Shown here: piece by piece, positions 56,663 to 64,000 of the stretch
How the letters are laid out: each line of letters begins with the position of its first letter
Numbering within the stretch: the first letter of the stretch is position 1
NCBI GenBank assembly: GCA_963931925.1
Contig: OZ007570.1
Coordinates: forward strand, 70,742,046 to 70,806,045
Direction: 5' to 3'
DNA length: 64,000 bases
DNA from: Onchidella celtica
Taxonomy: Eukaryota; Mollusca; Gastropoda; Systellommatophora; Onchidiidae
Program-made: the position numbers and the translations under genes
Notes under the pieces: generated by a model
What the model was told of the DNA's origin: nothing
Seen by the model: the letters and a program-made list of their open reading frames with translations, nothing else
Databases searched by the model: none

Positions 56663-57357
56663 TTATTCCCCAAATTTCTGTTCACAAACATATTCTAGTG
56701 CGGTTTTACAAATACGGTCATTCAACTGAAAGACATCACCATTGACTACCACACAGTGCTCGTTGCCCTTCCCGTTACTTGGTTCCCTGGGCCTAAACAG
56801 GTCAATTCTGTCTGATCTGGACAAAACTGATCCATCTTCCTGCCACACAAAAGTGTTTTCAATCACCATATCGTCAAGTCCAATCCACAAATCTTGAGTT
56901 CCCAAAATTCCTTCCAGAATCTTCCTCTTTTCTATAAATTTTAGGGATATCAAAACTCCTCCTTTCTTCCTACAAGACTCAGTGGCCAGCATATAACTTT
57001 GGGGAGGTCCGAATATCCCCATGCAAGCTGCGACAGTTCCATAGTGTAGCAATTGAAACCCATTCCTTCTATGAGAGACGCTGGTGTACAGATCCCCTTC
57101 GCCACTTGTGGGAGGTGGAAATGAAACATTAGCCATACGCCCAGGTGTACAAGTTCGCTTGTTCATATTATACATAAAACTATTGCACTGATCTCCGTAA
57201 GTGTTCAGACATCTGACACCACAAGACAGTGGGGAGTCCAAGCTCCAAGCAGGCCCTAGACGTAATGGACCAATCTGCGGATTGTTCACCAGGTCAAAGT
57301 CATTTGAAAACATGGCCGCTCTAATATTGCCACCAGTTGCCGCCCAGAAGGTTAATC
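56663..57357 (-). CDS. Terminal exon: PAN/apple-like domain plus C-type lectin domain
   Basis: Minus strand. The acceptor ctcactgaacag is at 57358-57359, followed by 231 codons to TAA at 56663. The reading continues 14 codons above the first ATG (57313) with protein-like sequence (GLTFWAATGGN), so the exon is internal to a longer gene and the ATG is not the start. Numbered from that Met: Cys31, Cys35, Cys43 and Cys55 form a PAN/apple-like module. Residues about 90-216 are a C-type lectin domain with Cys96/113, WIGLDD, FVWQEDGS, EPSN at 177-180 in the place of the EPN sugar motif, LND at 197-199 (the WND site) and Cys187/202/210. Retained Glu, Asn and Asp residues suggest Ca2+-dependent carbohydrate binding. 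It is presumably secreted or surface-exposed, but the signal-peptide exon was not found. Confidence 0.75.
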
Positions 57358-58249
57358 CTGTTCAGTGAGAAATAGTCACGAGTTTCAATTTAAGAGAAGA
57401 AAAATGAAATAAATTGTAGATATATGCTAATATAATGTCAGTTTATGTCAATAAGTCTTGTGGAAATACATTACAGCTTTTCAGTGAAGAAATTGGATTT
57501 TTTGTGGGAAGTTTCCACATACATTATTTTCTAGCTGATATGTAGATATTATGTTAAGATCTAGAGATGAAAAATCAAAATATATAATGATACATACATG
57601 TGAATGCATGTAATTTCTAGTGGGGTATTCAATCTCTAGCCCGACATTATTATAAAAATGTTCCAGCTCAGTAATAAAATCATCTTCTATCCATTCATGA
57701 CCACTATCAAAAGCAGCAGGCTTTAAAAAATTTATTCTTAAAGGCAAAGAAAAAAAAAATGATATTATGATTAGCACAGACAATTAGTGTACTTGGAACA
57801 ACAATTGGTCATAAATAAATGTATTTGGTGTTACCTCAAAAATTATACACTTTGCATGGGCAAATATAACAGAGCCTCAGACATACTGAAAACATGTACT
57901 TGTCTCATAGGATCAATTATTTGGTTCCTGAAGACTTACCCAGTATCAGAAACATCGTCACCAGCGTGTTTAAGTTCTGACTCAAATGACAAGCACTTCT
58001 AATGAAATCCAGTACATGCACTAATTAGAGCTGAACACAATTGACTCCCGTCTTTTGTCACACAGTCGTCTGTTTGTACCCCGTGACGTCATGCCAAGCC
58101 AGTGAACTGTTATTGAGTTGAAAATCACATTGTGGTGCTGAAATATCAATGTTTATTGTCCTCATGCTGCTAACCATTTAAAAGCTCCCTGGGGTGATTA
58201 AACTTTCGTATTGCTAAACAAAGCCAGTGCACATCCTGCTGGTCTACGA
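57358..58249. other. Likely intron/flank of the lectin-like gene
   Basis: A 139-bp stretch at 57598-57736 (minus) has an acceptor and donor and is open, but its phase does not fit the lectin exon. No signal-peptide exon can be placed. Confidence 0.35.
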
Positions 58250-58935
58250 GTTATTCGACTGTCTGCTTTTGTTTTCTCTGCAAAGAGACCTTATGTATGT
58301 TTAATGAGGGTATTAAGGGAGATGGTGGTTAGAATAAAGTATTTCATTGCTTGGTATTCTCGTTTCATTACTATACAGAACCTGTGAAGCAGACAACAGC
58401 TTGATTAAAATTTTATGCCTGGCGTCGCGGCCCACGGGCATTATAAGAAAAAGAAAACGAACATTTTCCACCTTTCGATGCAAGTTTCAGGGAAATTAAC
58501 AAAGTTCACATTTGCTATGACACTCCAAAGAGTATTATTAAATTTTATAACATTTCACAAACTTGGAGCTAAAAAAAAAAAAAATGCACATACTCAAAAA
58601 TTAAGAATTTAGGAATTTGAAGACGCCACTGCAGCCCGTTTTTGTTTTTTAAACATTTTTTTAAAAAACTTAATAGACTGTATAGATGAGACAGGACACA
58701 ATCAGGGTAATCTCATCGGTCAGTGACCTGGTGCATCAATGTCCATTCAGCAGAAATAAAATGTATTGCAGGTGCTGATCGCGATGTCACCATCCACCCA
58801 CTTCCCCTAGCCCACTTCTCTGCCCTTCTCTCATTTCCAATACACTTTATCCCAGCAATTCTTTCCAGATTATTTCCCTCAGCCGACCATACAAAATGTC
58901 TGCCCTATCTGCACTAGGAGACACCAGAATGTTGG
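58250..58935. repeat. Duplicated block, copy 3 (partial)
   Basis: 58255-58700 matches 61760-62265 ('tatgtatgtttaa(t/c)gagggna', 'gtatttcattgcttggtatt', 'ggcattat(a/g)agaaaaagaaaa'), and 58713-58930 matches 53027-53200. It therefore bridges the parts seen separately in copies 2 and 4. Confidence 0.8.
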
Positions 58936-59434
58936 GATGATCACCCTTTGCCTGATTCTTGACACGTTTCACTATCACTGTTAAAGAACAGCAATGGAGT
59001 CAGTTTTGTATTGGTGAACCAAACACAATGAGAACTCGATGAATGACGCGTTTTTTTTGTTTTTGTTCTTTTTTTTATTGCTTAAACGCATTTCCATTAA
59101 GTACCGTACACATTTTGTAATTGTTGAGTATGCACTATCTGAAAATATTTGATAACCCCATACAACTGTATTGATCCAAACCATTTTAGAATAGACATTC
59201 AGGAGACGGATAGGAATACGTAAAGAAGCGGTGCCTGAGAGATAGAGTTTGGTGTGGTTAACACGCATGCCATCCAAAAATGTTACTTGACATCTACAGT
59301 AAAAATACAAAAGCAAGATCCTGAGTGCAAAAACAAGGAAGAATAGGAATGCAGACAATTTCGGTTTGCAAGCAAATAATGATTGAATATCACATATGTC
59401 TATTTGCCTATCTGTTTATCTATCAGTCTATCCA
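58936..59434. other. Spacer
   Basis: AT-rich, with a T-rich run near 59050. No gene is recognised. Confidence 0.5.
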
Positions 59435-59449
59435 TCGATCTATTTATCG

Positions 59450-59499
<50 letters not shown>

Positions 59500-59500
59500 A

Positions 59501-59581
<81 letters not shown>

Positions 59582-59585
59582 CTCT
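59435..59585. repeat. (TATC)n microsatellite
   Basis: About 150 bp of TATC tetranucleotides. It shares the left-edge variant 'ctatttatcgatctatc' with the array at 42603. Confidence 0.95.
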
Positions 59586-61516
59586 GTCTGAACACCTATC
59601 TGTCTGTATATCTATCTATCTGTGAACGTGACACGAATTTGCTGATGCCGGGCATTCCGAAGGCATGGGATCCTTGATTGCCTTCCCTTTGCTTTGCGAA
59701 TTGGCTAACGTCGGGTGGGCCAAAGATGTGAGACTCGATTTCTGTCTTTTTACTGGACCTTCTGCGGACACGGCGGGAGAGCCCGGGGGCAACGGAATGG
59801 CCCCGGGGATTCCTTGCGCCTCTTGGTCCATCACGAGTTGGGTAATCTCAGATGGACAATGGGGGTGGGGGTCCTTCGTTGCGTTTCCTTTGCCGGGCGT
59901 TCTGGAAACGCCATAGGAACGCCCAGATCAACGGCATGTCTCCCCCCCCCCCCCACCAGGGAAGGTTCTGTGCTCGTCTTATTCCAGAGAGTGACGACGG
60001 CGTAGCCTCAGGAATTCTTTGCGGTTTTGGGTCCACAGTGGGGGACCTACTTTCTGGTAAGATTCGAGATGAATCTGATCCTTATTTGCCCATTTTTGGC
60101 CAATGGCCAGTTTGCCCTTTCTTCAGTTTTGACAGGTTTTGGCCACAATAAAACCCAGACGAAATGGACAGTTGGTCATTTCCAGACTGGGCTCACAGAC
60201 TGACAAGGACCTCCACCACCCCCTGGTATTTTTCTATTGGGCAAGCTTTCTGCATACAGTTCTGTCTGTTCGGGAACTGGTGAGTTCAATGTTCAGTTAG
60301 GTTGTTATTGTGTTCTTTGGTTTTTACTGCCTTTCGTTTACCATGCCATAAACATAACTAATTCATGGCGTGAATTTTGTTAAGCAGTTTCTAGACTGCT
60401 CAGGCACATGGTTATTGGTATTGAAATCACTTAATCTGTAATGGAATTCAATGTTGCAGTGTGAGACTGGTGTAGCACTATGGTATACATTATATTCTAA
60501 ACGAGGTCGACACTGCGGAGACTTCCCCTCCAACTACGTGCAGTTCTAAAATTATGAAGTTGAGCCAATCTGCTGCTGAGTGGACAGCGGATATAACACT
60601 GTACGTATCGAAAGTAAGTTATTAATGATAAGGGCGGTTATTCGAGTGGACCTATCGCATTATAGGGGTACACTGATTAGTATTATTAGAGTATTTGATA
60701 TTCAGGTTTGTCTGAAAAGTGAGATAACGTCAGATTGGGGCCTACATTCTTCTAACGAAAGGTTCTTTTCAACAAGGTCACCTACTCTAGACCACTATTA
60801 TTGCGTCGTGTTGTAGTGTAGCACAAGCGGCGACTAGAGGTTATGCTATTATGGTCTTAATTATTGCCAGCCAGAGCGAGTACATGCTGGAGTGCTAGTC
60901 AGAGGGCATTGCTGAGGGCAGTGAGCCACCGCATGTGAACGTTGGCGCGTCCATCCATGGATAGCAAAGTGGTATTATAAGAGGAATCTTTGATGTGTGT
61001 GTAATGGATGAGAGTGAATTTCACGTATGAATGGGGTTGCGTTATGTTAACTGTAAAATAACCGACATCATGCTTGCACTTAGTTAATCATGGTAACAAA
61101 ATAAATTGAGTCAAGTATTCGTAGTACTACCATGTTGTATCGCTGAAGACGGCTGCAGAGGATAACACTACACTCACGTGGAAAGTAAACAGTGAGCTTG
61201 CGACGACCCGTATAATTATAATTGTGTTTCCAGGCTTGGATGGCCTGTCTTCATCTTTACTTCTCTTGTAAATAGCTTAGAAGCTACATACTGGGGTGAC
61301 AGCGTGTGTGTGTGTGTGTGCGCGCCCATGCGTTTGCGTGCAAGGGTGATATGCTGAGTGCATGCTGTTAATTATGGAACTAGCGTGACAATTAATCTCT
61401 GCATACTGTTATTATTTACTTGCATGTATACGTAATATAATGTGTGTCCATTATTTTGGACTTTTCTGCAGTGCACATGAGGCAGTGAGCCGGGGACGTC
61501 AGTGGGCGACCTGTAC
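59586..61516. other. Spacer, locally GC-rich
   Basis: 59640-60080 is GC-rich with a C run at 59942 and two related stretches about 210 bp apart (each with 'ccgggcnttc' near 'ttgc(c/g)tt(c/t)cctttg'). The open frames there look accidental. A (GT)n run is at 61304-61321. No gene is recognised. Confidence 0.45.
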
Positions 61517-63290
61517 TGGGATTCCACATTATTTTGATAATGAGCATCGGTAGGAAGTGATGACATCACAGTTTCGTGCGTTCGTGAAGGACGAAAATGG
61601 TCATGGGCGAAATCAGCGACAGAAAGAAAAAACAAAAAACACTTTTCTCACCATTTCAATTGTCCAATTCAAAGAAAGAACGGTCAGTCAGCAGGTCGGA
61701 AGAACGACACTTACATCATTCCATCAAATCCGACTTGTTAAAAAACGGGGAGTCTCTTGACTGTCTGCCTTTGTTTTCTCTGCAAACAATGACCAAAGCA
61801 TTGAGTCAATAATTATGTATGTTTAACGAGGGCAGGAAGGAAAAAGGTGAGTTCAATCAAGTATTTCATTGCTTGGTATTCGCATTTCATTACTTTAGAG
61901 AACCAGTGCAGCAGGCATCAGCTTAATGATCCCGTCGTAGCAATTTGTTCAACTATTTCCTGGTCACAGAGCCATTTAAAAAAGATTGGTGAGAGTCAAA
62001 ACAAAACATGTTACAAAACCTGTGGAGTGAATGTCCAATTTTCTGTCTGGCGTCACGGCCTACAGGCATTATGAGAAAAAGAAAATAAACTTTTTCCCAC
62101 TTTCAATACAGATTTCGGGGAAATTTGCAATGACACTCCAAATAAGAAAATTATATAATTCACAAATTTGGGGCTATAAAAAAAAAATCGAAAAATAAGA
62201 ATTTAGGACTTTGGAGACCCCACCCAACCACCTTTTCTGAAACATTTCTAAGAAACTTAGTATACACCTGCCCACTTCTCTGTCCTTTTCTCCTTTCCAA
62301 TACAGTTTATTCCCGGCAATTATCCACAGATTATTTCCCTCAGCTGACAACACAAATGTCGTCTTATGCAAGCCTATTATGTAATGGCAATGACAGGTTA
62401 TGACGACACCCTATGCTAAAGACAGACAAAGCTCAGCTTTCTCCAAGTTTTATGGCATCGTCCAACCATTGATAACACGACTGGTTTTGTTTGTTATAGT
62501 TCTCCCTCTGAGAATACTGTAAATTTCAGAGGCTTCAGAGCTGTACAGGATCGAGGCTAACATAGGCTGGTTAATTAAAATTATTTTTGAACGGACATTG
62601 AAAAATGTTTGGTCGACCACATTCTTTTATGGTAAATCGAGACAAAAATTTTCTCATGCATGCAACACAACTGACATATCTAAGATTTGAACAGGGAGAG
62701 AACTTTTTGTCCCATCGTTAGTTCCTGTGTTCTGGCATGGGTAATGATTTCTTTTTGTCCAGTGATCCTAGGGCGGATATCATACAGGACAATGAGGTTA
62801 CCGGTAGGTTCCATACATACATCTGAAGAGATTTCCGGACCGGAATTTCCAGGCGGATGCCACCTTTAATAGATGTTACACTTAGTCTCCTGTTCATTCC
62901 CATGGAGTTGGTAAATGATTGAGCTCTATCATAATGTTTGTCGGTGTGCAGATGATGATAAACTTTGCTCAAAATTGTTTGTGTAAATGCGTAGCAAGCT
63001 TTAAATGTTACAGGGACAAAACAAAATTGAGAAGTTTTCATCACTATCAACTATTGTTCTTAAAGAGTATAATGTTTGTGTGTGTGTGGGGGGGGGGGGG
63101 GGCGGGGGCTTGGACGACAGACTGAGGCTGACAAAAAACAAAAAGTCTGGTGTTTACAAACTGTGAAATGTTTACTTCTTGAGAAGGACTGAAACATTTG
63201 CTTTAATTGAATTAAGCATGCACGAAATAGAGAAACTTGTTTTGGTGTTCATCGTGACATTTCGGGTTAATATTAATATGCCCCCCTCAA
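61517..63290. repeat. Duplicated block, copy 4 (longest continuous)
   Basis: Runs from 'gattccacattattttgata' to the segment near 'gagaaacttgttttggtgttc', covering without interruption the parts matched by copies 1 (left), 3 and 2. It contains the second terminal exon (62680-62863) and a G tract at 63089-63106 equivalent to the one at 53955. Confidence 0.8.
62680..62863 (-). pseudogene. Terminal exon, copy B, frameshifted
   Basis: Counterpart of 53530-53714 with acceptor atctattaaag. The opening GIRLEIPVRKSLQMYV follows copy A, then a one-base loss in the middle shifts the frame. In the shifted frame the codons for YDIRPRITGQ and the same TAG remain. About 85-90% identical to copy A by eye. 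Confidence 0.6.
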
Positions 63291-64000
63291 AAAAAAGGAA
63301 AAGTGCTTTGCCTGCCACTATACATAATGATGATAATAATTGTAACAATGCCGATATGGCGCCCTTTATTTTACTGTTTTTTATTCAATAAAACTTTTCC
63401 AATGAATTTAGTGTCTTTAAATTGCTAATATAGAAGCGTAGCGAAACCATGCCCGATAGACAGCTATACCACTGGCGAATAACTGCAGGGTATGAAAGTG
63501 GGCTGCAGGAATTCACTAAAGCTAAATGAGAATTCACAGATAAAATAAGTTAAGTAATGAATAATAATTATGCCTTTTGACACGAAGGTTGATAGGAAAT
63601 AATTATGTTCAGGAATATCTGCGTTTCGCACTATAAGCTCCAGAAATGAAGAATGGAAAAAGTCAGTCTGAATATAAATGTACAAAAGCCGAAAATTGCG
63701 TGCTGTTACCACTAACAAGAGTAAAGATGATCTGTTGCATTTTGTTTGTCTTTCAATTTAGACCAGCCACTCTCAAGTAGTTCAGTTTTTCTAGATGGTT
63801 TTTGTTGAAAGTAAATAGGTAGTATGCGCATTTCTTCTTTCATGAGCGTCGTACCTCCAGTCTCTTAAATGGTCAGTTGTACTTATGTTGACAGAAACAG
63901 AAAATAGAATATACCCCTGGTTTACATTTGGTGCTAACCGTCTTGTTCTGAGAACGATAAAGACAAAGAAACCACCTGGAAATGACAGTGTTCTAATTTT
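63291..64000. other. AT-rich flank
   Basis: Nothing gene-like and no repeat end seen up to the window edge. Confidence 0.5.

Noticed and set aside
57598-57736. Upstream exon of the lectin-like gene
   Set aside because: It has an acceptor and a GTATGT donor and is open, but joining it to the lectin exon at either donor gives an immediate stop, so the phases do not match.
61304-61323. Z-DNA or regulatory (GT)n element
   Set aside because: Too short and common to claim a role.

Overview
The window looks like nuclear DNA of a mollusc, most likely a gastropod and perhaps a heterobranch sea slug or sea hare. This is inferred from two intronless-coding chemosensory-type GPCR genes of the kind expanded in Aplysia and sacoglossan slugs, from the LINE and LTR families, and from the heavy load of (GA)n, (TC)n, (TCTA)n and poly-G tracts. 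No bacterial organisation, tRNA, rRNA or CRISPR array was seen.

Host genes are few. A rhodopsin-class receptor with a complete open frame lies at 16468-17487 (+). A paralogue is at 27860-28909 (-). A relic of the last two membrane segments of a third is at 6640-6852 (+). A terminal exon encoding PAN/apple-like and C-type-lectin domains is at 56663-57357 (-). A short terminal exon of an unrecognised gene occurs twice (53530-53714 and 62680-62863, both -) inside a duplicated block.

Most of the recognisable sequence is mobile DNA. From left to right: an LTR family starting TGTCAC (9683-10834, perhaps 13787-14840, 18289-19084 with an adjoining polypurine tract, and 30087-31165 with perfect target-site duplications); a small TIR element (12029-12387); a solo LTR of a second family (23491-24893); a hAT-like non-autonomous element (26811-27563); a 3.65 kb DNA transposon with about 130-bp inverted repeats and decayed coding for an XPG-like nuclease domain (32136-35786); an I-type LINE with endonuclease, reverse transcriptase and RNase H flanked by a 14-bp target-site duplication (36919-41334); and a young Ty3/gypsy-related element (44007-53017) whose 1514-residue polyprotein has the integrase in front of the reverse transcriptase, the order known from the Gmr1 clade.

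The last 21 kb is a mosaic of at least four partial copies of one duplicated block of about 3 kb (43150-44006, 53018-54298 plus 55523-55890, 58250-58935, 61517-63290). The Gmr1-like element sits in one copy. A diverged solo LTR related to it sits in another, and the matching empty site is visible in a third segment of the same window. The remaining DNA is AT-rich non-coding sequence with simple repeats.
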